From Chloroflexota bacterium (lineage in GTDB: Bacteria; Chloroflexota; Dehalococcoidia; Lucifugimonadales; Lucifugimonadaceae), in assembly GCA_016210435.1 (NCBI GenBank), contig JACQUF010000426.1, positions 1 through 12,792 on the forward strand: a DNA stretch of 12,792 nt. Direction: 5' to 3'. The notes beneath the pieces are model-generated. The model searched no databases. It saw only the letters and a list, made by a program, of their open reading frames with translations, and was not told the origin of the DNA. Both the position numbers and the translations under genes were made by a program. Positions 6,066 through 12,716 of the stretch are shown in pieces (the first letter of the stretch is position 1; the number at the start of each line of letters is the position of its first letter).

Positions 6066-7454
6066 GTGGGATATAAGCTCAAGCTCCCCCACGTCGGCGA
6101 ATCGGTCACGGAGGCCGTTATCGGCAAGTGGCTGAAGAAGACCGGCGATCGCGTGGAGAAGTTCGATCCGATCGTGGAAGTCGTCACCGACAAGGTATCC
6201 ATGGAGTTTCCCGCGCCCGAAGCCGGCACCTTGACGAAAGTCCTCGTCGACGAAGGCGCGACCGTACCGATGGGGACCGTCATCGCAGAGATGGAGCTCG
6301 ACGACCCGTCGCTCGCGCCGCCCGAAGAGGAGGAACAGGCCGGAGGGCCCCCACCCGAAGAGCCCGTAGACAGGGTCGGGCGAATGGTCTCCGGAGCGAA
6401 TGTCGGACCGACGGGCGGCGTATTCGCTGATACAACCGCGCGCCGGCCTGCGGAACGTCCCGCCGCCGCAGCGCCCCCGCAGGCAAGACCAGGCGAACCC
6501 AACCTGAGCGAACGTTATTCGCCGGTAGTCGTTCGGCTTGCGGCACAGCAAGGGATCGACTTGCGCACGATCAAAGGAACCGGCCTGGGCGGCAGGATAA
6601 CCAAGCAGGACGTCCTCGCTGCGGCTGAGAAGTCCCGGCAAGGCGTCGCGCCGGAGACCATTCAGCGCGCAGCGGAGGCAGCGCCGGCACGAGTGCAGGC
6701 GGCGCCCGGGCAGCCCGCGACAGAAACACCTGCCGCCGCGCCTGCCGACCGTTTGGTCGAGCCCTCACCGGTGCGGAAGCTGATTGCAGCCCGCATGGTC
6801 CGGAGCTGGAACGAAATCCCTCATGCCTGGACCGTGATGGAGGCAGACGTCTCTGGAATGGTGGCCTGCCGCGATACGAACAAGGCGGAGTTCCAGCGCC
6901 AGAACGGTGTGGACCTGACCTACGTCGCCTTCACGCTCCGCGCGATCGCCCGGGCGCTTCGAGCAAATGAGCTCGTGAACTCGACCTGGGACAGCGGGAA
7001 GATACGGATCAGAGGACGTGTGAACATCGGCGTCGCCGTCGCTGCGCCGCAGGGCCTCATGGTGCCGGTCGTCCATGACGCTGATCGATTGTCGATTTCC
7101 GGCGCGGCCAGGGCGTTGGCTCCGCTCGTCGACCGGGCGAGAAACGGCAGGTTGACCCAGGACGACGTCCGGGACAGCACGTTCACGTTGAACAACACCG
7201 GCGCTCTCGGCTCCGTTTGGGGCAAGGCGATAATCGCTCACCCGCAAGCCGCGATCCTGAATACGGAAGCGATCGTGAAGCGGGCAGTCGTTTTGAGTGG
7301 GCCGGGAGGAGACGCGATAGCGATCCGCCCGATCATGAACCTGAGCCTGTCATTCGACCACCGGGTCATCGATGGCGCTGAGGCGGCGGCGTTTTTGCAG
7401 GACGTGAAGCGCGGGATCGAGTCGTACGCAGTCGATACCGGCCTGGACGCATGA
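6066..7454 (+). CDS. Dihydrolipoyl acyltransferase (E2) of a 2-oxo acid dehydrogenase complex
   Basis: 462 residues with the classic E2 layout. A single lipoyl domain (about 2-78) has lipoyl-Lys43 in VVTDKVSMEFPAP. An acidic Pro/Glu linker follows, then a peripheral-subunit-binding domain (about 150-187, YSPVVVRLAAQQGIDL to GGRITKQDV), a second Ala/Pro linker, and the acyltransferase domain (about 235-455) ending in the catalytic DHRVIDG motif with His432 and Asp436. The start is GTG 6066, the only one that keeps the conserved first lipoyl strand, with GGAGAG upstream. The protein transfers the acyl group from lipoamide to CoA and is the structural core. VVTDKVSMEFPAP is closer to BCKDH/E2b than to the 2-oxoglutarate enzyme. 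The E3 gene it needs is not in this window. Its TGA overlaps the lipB ATG (ATGA). Confidence 0.95.
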   Translation: MGYKLKLPHVGESVTEAVIGKWLKKTGDRVEKFDPIVEVVTDKVSMEFPAPEAGTLTKVLVDEGATVPMGTVIAEMELDDPSLAPPEEEEQAGGPPPEEPVDRVGRMVSGANVGPTGGVFADTTARRPAERPAAAAPPQARPGEPNLSERYSPVVVRLAAQQGIDLRTIKGTGLGGRITKQDVLAAAEKSRQGVAPETIQRAAEAAPARVQAAPGQPATETPAAAPADRLVEPSPVRKLIAARMVRSWNEIPHAWTVMEADVSGMVACRDTNKAEFQRQNGVDLTYVAFTLRAIARALRANELVNSTWDSGKIRIRGRVNIGVAVAAPQGLMVPVVHDADRLSISGAARALAPLVDRARNGRLTQDDVRDSTFTLNNTGALGSVWGKAIIAHPQAAILNTEAIVKRAVVLSGPGGDAIAIRPIMNLSLSFDHRVIDGAEAAAFLQDVKRGIESYAVDTGLDA

Positions 7455-8242
7455 CCCCTATTAGCCGCCCCCGTGGCCCCAATATCCTGAGCGCAGTCGA
7501 CGGAACTGGTGGAAGACCATTTGAGGATATCCCCTCGCCCCACAGGGGAGAGGGTGGCCGGAGGCCGGGTGAGGGTAATGATCCCGTTACCAGTCTCCGT
7601 GCCGCGTGGCTTGGCCGCGTCCCCTACGGCGAAGCGCTCGATCGGCAGCGTCGGGTCCACGAACTGCGCGTCCGTGGCGAAATCACCGACACGCTGCTCC
7701 TGCTGGAGCACCCCCACGTATACACACGCGGCCGCCGGGGCGCGGAATCGGATGTCCTTGCCACGCCAGAGCGGCTACGGGAGCTTCGCGCGGAGGTATT
7801 CGAGACCGACCGGGGAGGGCAGACGACCTATCACGGCCCCGGCCAGCTCGTGGGCTATCCGATCCTGAACTTGAAGGCTGCAGGCCTTGGTCCTGTCGGC
7901 TACGTCTGCATGCTCGAACAGGTCCTGATTGATACGGCGGCCGAATTCGGGGTCGGCGCCAACCGCCTGAACGGCGAGACAGGTGTGTGGTCATCGTCTG
8001 GAAAGCTCGCGGCGATAGGCGTCCGCATCAGCTACGGCGTGACCATGCACGGTTTCGCCCTCAACGTGACGACCGACCTCCGGTATTTCGATCACATCAT
8101 CCCGTGCGGGATCCCGTCCATGCCGGCGTCTTCCATCGAATCGGAGACCGGGCGGACCTACGGCGTGCTGGAAGTGGCATCCGTTCTTGCGCCAAAGCTT
8201 GCTGCAGCGCTGGAGCGCGTTGAGATGGGCGATCGGAACTAG
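7451..8242 (+). CDS. lipB: Octanoyl-(acyl-carrier-protein):protein N-octanoyltransferase LipB
   Basis: 263 residues. LipB moves octanoate from ACP to the lipoyl Lys of E2, the first step of lipoate synthesis before LipA. RGGQTTYHGPGQLVGYP (121-137), the catalytic Lys185 in GKLAAIG, TMHGFALNV (198-206) and catalytic Cys219 in IIPCGIP are all present. The conserved domain starts only near residue 48 (LRAAWLGRVPYGEAL). The first 47 residues are extra and partly encoded by a GC-rich repeat (residues about 28-42, IPSPHRGEGGRRPGEG). ATG 7451 overlapping the E2 stop is the only ATG, GTG or TTG in frame before the domain, so it is kept; a rare start (CTG or ATT) is possible. The neighbours make sense because E2 is a LipB substrate. 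Confidence 0.94.
   Translation: MTPISRPRGPNILSAVDGTGGRPFEDIPSPHRGEGGRRPGEGNDPVTSLRAAWLGRVPYGEALDRQRRVHELRVRGEITDTLLLLEHPHVYTRGRRGAESDVLATPERLRELRAEVFETDRGGQTTYHGPGQLVGYPILNLKAAGLGPVGYVCMLEQVLIDTAAEFGVGANRLNGETGVWSSSGKLAAIGVRISYGVTMHGFALNVTTDLRYFDHIIPCGIPSMPASSIESETGRTYGVLEVASVLAPKLAAALERVEMGDRN
7532..7577. repeat. GC-rich hairpin repeat inside the 5' part of lipB
   Basis: CCCTC-G-CCCC and GGGG-A-GAGGG arms (7532-7554, one G-A mismatch, ACA loop) are followed by a small GGCC-GGA-GGCC hairpin and then GGGTGAGGGTAATGAT. The tail and arms match the element at 6000-6035, so this is a second copy of the same dispersed repeat. It lies in the lipB reading frame and is translated as a non-conserved Arg/Gly-rich insert. 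Confidence 0.65.
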
Positions 8243-8245
8243 CTC

Positions 8246-9442
8246 GTGGAATATCCGCAAAGCGCCCTCACACATCTCGAGTGCAGCTATACCGGTGAGG
8301 TTCTCGACGCAGACGAGCCTGTCCGCCTGTCGGCGGCCGGGAAGGTCGTCTTCGCGCGTTACGACCTCGACAAGGCTGCAAGGACGCTGACGAAAGCCGC
8401 GCTCAAAGACCGCCCGACGACGATGTGGCGATACGCCGAGGTCATGCCGGTGCGCCACGGCGAGAACGTCGTCTCGCTCGGGGAGGGCTTTACGCCGATC
8501 CTGCGCGCCACGCGGCTCGGCAAGGCGGCCGGATTCTCGGGCCTATTCATAAAAGACGAATCGCTCAATCCGACCGGTTCGTTCAAGGCGAGGGGGTTGT
8601 CGGCGGCGGTGTCGCGCGCACGCGAGCTGAACCTCAGGCGGCTCACGATGCCGTCGGCGGGCAACGCCGCGGGAGCGCTCGCCGCGTACTGTGCCGCAGC
8701 GGGAATGGAAGCGCATGTTTTCATGCCGAGGGACGCGCCGATCGCCAACCAGCAGGAATGTGTCGCCTACGGCGCCCGGCTCACGCTTGTCGACGGCTTC
8801 ATCACAGACGCCGGGAAGCTTTCGGCCAAAGCGGCCCAGGAGCTTGGCCTGTTCGACGTCTCGACGTTGCGCGAGCCATACCGTGCCGAAGGCAAGAAGA
8901 CGATGGGATACGAGATCGCGGAACAGTTCGACTGGACGCTGCCTGACGTGATCGTCTATCCAACGGGTGGCGGGACCGGAATCGTCGGAATGTGGAAGGC
9001 ATTCGACGAGATGGAACGGATGGGATGGATCAACGGCCGCCGTCCCCGCATGATCGTTGTCCAGGCAGAAGGATGCGCGCCTCTAGTACGGGCGTTTGAG
9101 AAGGGGACAGAATTCGCGGAGCCGTTCTCAGACCCGCATACTATCGCCGCCGGTATCAGAGTCCCGGCCGCGATCGGCGACTACCTGGTCTTGCGAGCAT
9201 TGAGGGCCAGTAAAGGGACCGCGATCACGGTGACGGATGACGAAATCCTCGTGGCCGTGGCCGAAATGGCGCACCAGGAAGGTATCTTCGCCGCTCCAGA
9301 AGGCGGTGCGACCCTGGCAGGACTGCAAAAACTTCGGGCACTGGGGAAGGTCGTCCGCGATGAACGGGTGCTCTTGATCAATACCGGTTCAGCTCTCAAG
9401 TATATGGACGTCCTCGGCCCCGTCTTTGAATCGGCGCGTTAG
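8246..9442 (+). CDS. thrC: Threonine synthase (PLP-dependent)
   Basis: 398 residues. It converts O-phosphohomoserine to threonine using pyridoxal phosphate. The PLP-binding Lys114 lies in ESLNPTGSFKARG, the SAGNAAGA substrate loop at 137-144 and the phosphate-binding TGGGTGIVG at 240-248. The N-terminus (LECSYTGEVLDADEPVRLSAAGKVVFARYDLD) lies where many homologues have a four-Cys zinc ribbon, but only one Cys remains, so it should not bind zinc. The start is GTG 8246, 3 nt after the lipB stop, with only a weak GA-rich Shine-Dalgarno, so it is probably translated with lipB. Its link to a branched-chain acid complex may be through the Thr to 2-oxobutyrate to Ile pathway. A related fold-type II enzyme (threonine dehydratase-like) is less likely given the length and N-terminus. 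Confidence 0.88.
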   Translation: MEYPQSALTHLECSYTGEVLDADEPVRLSAAGKVVFARYDLDKAARTLTKAALKDRPTTMWRYAEVMPVRHGENVVSLGEGFTPILRATRLGKAAGFSGLFIKDESLNPTGSFKARGLSAAVSRARELNLRRLTMPSAGNAAGALAAYCAAAGMEAHVFMPRDAPIANQQECVAYGARLTLVDGFITDAGKLSAKAAQELGLFDVSTLREPYRAEGKKTMGYEIAEQFDWTLPDVIVYPTGGGTGIVGMWKAFDEMERMGWINGRRPRMIVVQAEGCAPLVRAFEKGTEFAEPFSDPHTIAAGIRVPAAIGDYLVLRALRASKGTAITVTDDEILVAVAEMAHQEGIFAAPEGGATLAGLQKLRALGKVVRDERVLLINTGSALKYMDVLGPVFESAR

Positions 9443-9449
9443 CCGGCTT

Positions 9450-9458
9450 TGCTAGGAT
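9450..9458 (+). promoter_or_regulatory. Extended -10 promoter candidate upstream of the molybdenum hydroxylase
   Basis: TGCTAGGAT fits the TGn extended -10 pattern with a TAGGAT hexamer. It would start transcription near 9465 and give a leader of about 50 nt. The same TGnTAGGAT appears before the selenoprotein gene at 12639. No -35 box is evident, as expected for extended -10 promoters. The remaining gap between thrC and this gene shows only the GGGAGG ribosome binding site about 5 nt before the ATG at 9517. Confidence 0.4.
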
Positions 9459-9516
9459 GGCGATTCGCTGGCCCGGAATACGATTGGGCGACCTCGATCC
9501 GTGACGGGAGGGACTG

Positions 9517-11892
9517 ATGGCCGATACCGCAGCTCGGACTACCTACATCGGAGCATCAACGCCAAAGATCGACGGCGTTGACAAGGTCACCGGCGCCGCG
9601 CGCTATGGCGCCGACATCCGGCTCCCCGGAATGCTCGATGGCCGGGTCCTGAGAAGTCCCCACGCGCACGCTCGCATCAAGAAGATCGACACCTCGAGGG
9701 CAGAAGCGCTGCCAGGAGTGTTGGCTGTCGTGACCGGGAACGACTTCCCGCTCCTCAAACCGGGCACGATTGTCCAGATCGGCGTCCTGAAGATGGACCT
9801 GCACCGCATCAGCCAGCTTGTGATCGCTCGCCACAAGGTGCTGTTCGTTGGACACCCGGTCGCCGCGGTCGCAGCCACATCGCCCGAGATCGCGGAGGAC
9901 GCTCTCAAGCTGATCGACGTCGAATACGAGGTGCTCCCCCACATCCTGGACGAAGTCGAGTCGATGAAGCCCGGTGCGCCGCTACTTCACGACGACCTCT
10001 TCACATCGGGCACGCCCGAAAAGCCGACGAAGCCCAGCAACATCGCTCTCTATATCGAGATGGCGCGTGGCGACGTCAAGAAGGGCGAGGCGGACGCGGA
10101 CGTCGTCGTCGAGCGCAGTTTCAAGTCGCAGACGGTCCACCAGGGCTATATCGAGCCCGAAGCGGAAACCGCGTGGTGGCACCCGGACGGCCGAATCGCG
10201 GTGTGGGCCGACACGCAGGGGCCGTTCGGGCAGCGGTCCCAGCTGGCCGTGTTCCTCGGAGTCCCACAGGCAAGGATCACCGTTGTGCCGATGGAGGTCG
10301 GCGGCGGCTTCGGCGCCAAGAACGCGCTTCGGATCTCTCCATTGTGCGCGGGCCTTTCCCGCAAAGCCGGGCGGCCGGTGCGGATCGTCCTTTCGCGCGA
10401 AGAGGTGTTGAAGGCGACCGGGCCGGGTGTCGCAACGACCAACTGGGTCAAGGTGGGCGCCAGGCGGGACGGTACCCTCACGGTGATAGACGCCCGCATG
10501 GTCTACAACGCGGGTGCATTCCCGGGTTCCCCTCTGGCGGGCGGCACGCTTGTGGGATTCAGCGCGTATCAGACGCCGAACCTGCGCATCGTGGGCTACG
10601 ACGTCGTGACAAACCGTCCCAAGGTGCAGGCGTACCGGGCGCCGGGCGGCCCGCCGATCTCGTTCGCCGTGGAATCCGTTATGGATGAGGTCGCCGAAAA
10701 GCTGGGGCTGGACCCGGTCGACTTCAGATTGAAAAATGCGTCGAAGACAGGCGACCCGGGACCCAACGATCTGAAATTCAACCGCATCGGGCTAACCGAT
10801 CTCCTGCAAAAGGTCAGGTCGCACCGCGCCTGGAATGACCCGCTGCCCGCCCCCCGTTACGGCGGCAAGGTCGGACGGGGTCTCGCGCTCGGATTCTGGC
10901 GCGGCGGCACAAACACGTCTTCCTGTGAGCTGAATCTGCACGGCGACGGCTCGGTCAGCCTTGTAATCGGTTCCGTCGACCTTTCGTCGGTGCGGACCAG
11001 CTTTGCGCAGATCGTCGCGGACGAGTTTGGCCTGACGCCTGGGGACGTGACGGTCACCACGGGCGACACAAGCTCGGTGGGCTACACCGACAATTCCGGT
11101 GGCAGTCGCGTGACATATGTAACCGGCACAGCCGTCCACCGTGCATGCCAGGCCGCGATCGGCGTCCTGAAGGGGAGGGCGGCACAGAAATTCAACGTCC
11201 CGCCCGACATCATCGAGTTCAAGGACGGCGTCTTCTCGGTACGCGATATTCAGGACAGGACCACAACGCTGAAGGAGCTGGCCGCGGAGAGCGTCCGCGG
11301 GGGCGGTGTGATCAGCGTGAGTGGGACGGCCACCGGCATGCAGGCGGCGCCGGCCTTCGCAGCCCAGATCGCGGACGTGGAAGTAGACCCTGAGACCGGC
11401 AAGGTCCAGATTCTCCGCTACACGGCGTTCCAGGACGTTGGGAAGGCTATCAACCGCGCCCAGGTAGAGGGGCAGATACAGGGCGGCGTTGCCCAGGGCG
11501 CGGGCTGGGCGCTGCATGAGGCATACGCCTTCGACGACAAGGGGCTCCTGCGGAACGCAAGCTTGCTCGACTACCGGATCCCGACTGCACTGGACCTGCC
11601 TTGGATCGACGTCGAACTCGTGGAGGTGCCCGCCTCAGACGGGCCATACGGCGTCCGGGGAGTTGGCGAGGTCCCGATCGTCCCGCCGCCCGGGGCAATT
11701 GCAAACGCCATCTACCGGGCCGCGGGGGTGCGAATGGACGTCCTACCGATGAGCCCCGAGAGCGTTCTCACCGCGATCAAACGCAGGGACAAGCCGCCGT
11801 CGAGAACGCGCTGGCTCGGCGCGACGGGCGCTTCGGGCGAAACTGATGGCGAAGGGGCCGTTGCGGGGGTTGACACGCCGCATGACGAATAG
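9517..11892 (+). CDS. Xanthine dehydrogenase-family molybdopterin-binding (large) subunit
   Basis: 791 residues, the usual length for a separate Mo-binding subunit. It hydroxylates or dehydroxylates an aromatic heterocycle, aldehyde or acyl-CoA at a Mo-pyranopterin centre. An N-terminal a/b hammerhead domain (about 15-135) precedes the Moco domains. Motifs seen are TQGPFGQR (233-240), GGGFGAK (262-268), AYRAPG (372-377) and GVRGVGE with the probable catalytic Glu718. The AYRAPGG loop lacks the Cys of form I CO dehydrogenase (AYxCSFR), so it is not CoxL. About 35 C-terminal residues beyond the fold are Gly/Arg-rich and non-conserved. The start is ATG 9517 after GGGAGG. The 2Fe-2S and FAD subunits that normally accompany this one are absent on both sides; they may lie elsewhere. 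The substrate cannot be inferred. Confidence 0.92.
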   Translation: MADTAARTTYIGASTPKIDGVDKVTGAARYGADIRLPGMLDGRVLRSPHAHARIKKIDTSRAEALPGVLAVVTGNDFPLLKPGTIVQIGVLKMDLHRISQLVIARHKVLFVGHPVAAVAATSPEIAEDALKLIDVEYEVLPHILDEVESMKPGAPLLHDDLFTSGTPEKPTKPSNIALYIEMARGDVKKGEADADVVVERSFKSQTVHQGYIEPEAETAWWHPDGRIAVWADTQGPFGQRSQLAVFLGVPQARITVVPMEVGGGFGAKNALRISPLCAGLSRKAGRPVRIVLSREEVLKATGPGVATTNWVKVGARRDGTLTVIDARMVYNAGAFPGSPLAGGTLVGFSAYQTPNLRIVGYDVVTNRPKVQAYRAPGGPPISFAVESVMDEVAEKLGLDPVDFRLKNASKTGDPGPNDLKFNRIGLTDLLQKVRSHRAWNDPLPAPRYGGKVGRGLALGFWRGGTNTSSCELNLHGDGSVSLVIGSVDLSSVRTSFAQIVADEFGLTPGDVTVTTGDTSSVGYTDNSGGSRVTYVTGTAVHRACQAAIGVLKGRAAQKFNVPPDIIEFKDGVFSVRDIQDRTTTLKELAAESVRGGGVISVSGTATGMQAAPAFAAQIADVEVDPETGKVQILRYTAFQDVGKAINRAQVEGQIQGGVAQGAGWALHEAYAFDDKGLLRNASLLDYRIPTALDLPWIDVELVEVPASDGPYGVRGVGEVPIVPPPGAIANAIYRAAGVRMDVLPMSPESVLTAIKRRDKPPSRTRWLGATGASGETDGEGAVAGVDTPHDE

Positions 11893-11894
11893 GG

Positions 11895-11950
11895 ATAGGG
11901 GCCAAGGGCGGCCTCACCCCGGGCCCTCGACCCGCGGCCCTTGGCCCTAT
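11895..11950. terminator. Bidirectional terminator-like inverted repeat between convergent genes
   Basis: ATAGGGGCCAAGGGC (11895-11909) pairs with GCCCTTGGCCCTAT (11937-11950) with a single unpaired base. The 27-nt GC-rich loop can itself fold (CCCGGG and GGGCCC). The arms begin 2 nt after the molybdenum hydroxylase stop and include the stop codon of the opposing GNAT gene, so one element would serve both. Confidence 0.7.
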
Positions 11951-12549
11951 ACGCGATGAACCGGCCCCGCGCCAGGCGGCTGCGGATATCGGCGCTCGTA
12001 ATCCGAACGGAGCATGCCCAGGATTACCGAGTTGAAGCGCGCACCCTGATGTGGCCGGCTTTGACGGAGCGTGCCCTCGTGAACAAACCCGACGTGCTCG
12101 AACATTTCGCGTGCGTGCGTGTTGTATTCGGGCACATCGACCCACGCGCGATACAGGCTAAGCCTGATGAAGATGTGGTCCAGTAGGGCAAGGGTCGTCG
12201 CGGTTCCGTAGCCGCGATGCCACAGGTCCTTGCGACCTATCAGGACCGAGATCTGGGCGTCCCCCAGCGCCTCATCGATCGCCAGCTGGGCCTCACCGAT
12301 GTGCTCCCCCGACGAGGTTCGGATCGAAAAGATATCGCGGTGCGGATGGTGGTCGCCCGACTTGAAGACCCGCTTCCACTCTTCCACATCTGCCAGGAGC
12401 ATCTTGTCGGGGTCGTACCCCAGGTGCGCTGGTTCACCGTAGGTGTACCTGCCGAACCAGCTCTCGGCGATCTCCTCGTCTTTCAACCAGTCGGCGACGC
12501 GCTTTACGTCATCCCGCATCACTTCGGTCAACTGAATCTGAGGCAGCAT
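11947..12549 (-). CDS. GNAT-family N-acetyltransferase (RimJ/RimL-like)
   Basis: 200 residues. The acetyl-CoA pyrophosphate loop is IGRKDLWHRGYGTATTL (104-120; the R-G-x-G-T core is HRGYGTA). It is followed by the helix LLDHIFIRL, the VDVPEYNTHAREMFEHVGF segment (138-155) and EGTLRQ, typical of the RimJ/RimL and spermidine acetyltransferase branch. It transfers acetyl to an amine; the acceptor is unknown. The start is ATG 12549 with GGAGG 6 nt upstream; another ATG 4 nt earlier is in a different frame. The C-terminal 15 residues are Pro-rich and variable. It is convergent with the molybdenum hydroxylase and divergent from the selenoprotein gene. Confidence 0.9.
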   Translation of the reverse strand: MLPQIQLTEVMRDDVKRVADWLKDEEIAESWFGRYTYGEPAHLGYDPDKMLLADVEEWKRVFKSGDHHPHRDIFSIRTSSGEHIGEAQLAIDEALGDAQISVLIGRKDLWHRGYGTATTLALLDHIFIRLSLYRAWVDVPEYNTHAREMFEHVGFVHEGTLRQSRPHQGARFNSVILGMLRSDYERRYPQPPGAGPVHRV

Positions 12550-12560
12550 GCATGGCCTCC

Positions 12561-12578
12561 AGGCGCTTGCGCGCGCCT
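12561..12578. promoter_or_regulatory. Hairpin in the GNAT leader
   Basis: AGGCGC/GCGCCT arms (6 bp, TTGCGC loop) lie directly upstream of the GNAT Shine-Dalgarno (minus strand). It may affect translation, or may be chance in GC-rich DNA. Confidence 0.25.
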
Positions 12579-12602
12579 CCGTCCAACCGCTCGTTCGCCC
12601 AG

Positions 12603-12631
12603 TAGATACACTCCCGCGCCGTGCTTGTCTA
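12603..12631 (-). promoter_or_regulatory. Candidate sigma-70 promoter for the GNAT gene
   Basis: On the minus strand TAGACA (5 of 6 matches, 12631-12626), a 17-nt spacer and TATCTA (3 of 6, 12608-12603) could direct transcription of the GNAT gene with a leader of about 50 nt. The spacing is ideal but the -10 box is poor. Confidence 0.3.
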
Positions 12632-12638
12632 GGGGTTT

Positions 12639-12647
12639 TGGTAGGAT
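12639..12647 (+). promoter_or_regulatory. Extended -10 promoter candidate for the selenoprotein gene
   Basis: TGGTAGGAT is an extended -10 element of the same TGnTAGGAT form as at 9450. It predicts a start near 12654 and a leader of about 63 nt. Confidence 0.4.
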
Positions 12648-12665
12648 GCGACCAGCGGCCGGGAA

Positions 12666-12688
12666 GGATTGCGAGCCGTTTCGCAACC
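12666..12688 (+). promoter_or_regulatory. Leader hairpin upstream of the selenoprotein gene
   Basis: TTGCGA/TCGCAA arms (12669-12674 and 12681-12686, 6-nt loop) extend by GG/CC across a bulged A. It lies about 17 nt before the AAGGAGG. It may be regulatory or chance; it is too far upstream of the TGA to be a bacterial SECIS, which lies just downstream. Confidence 0.3.
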
Positions 12689-12716
12689 TCGTGCGCCTGC
12701 GACGAAGGAGGTCGAA

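Noticed and set aside
8246..8350. Zinc-ribbon at the threonine synthase N-terminus
   Set aside because: Only one Cys is left in the region, so a metal site is not supported.
10792..11517. Long minus-strand open frame (241 codons) inside the molybdenum hydroxylase gene
   Set aside because: Shadow of the plus-strand gene, with no recognisable domain or ribosome binding site.
9517..11892. Aerobic CO dehydrogenase large subunit (coxL)
   Set aside because: The loop is AYRAPGG, without the Cys of the AYxCSFR motif, and no coxM or coxS is adjacent.
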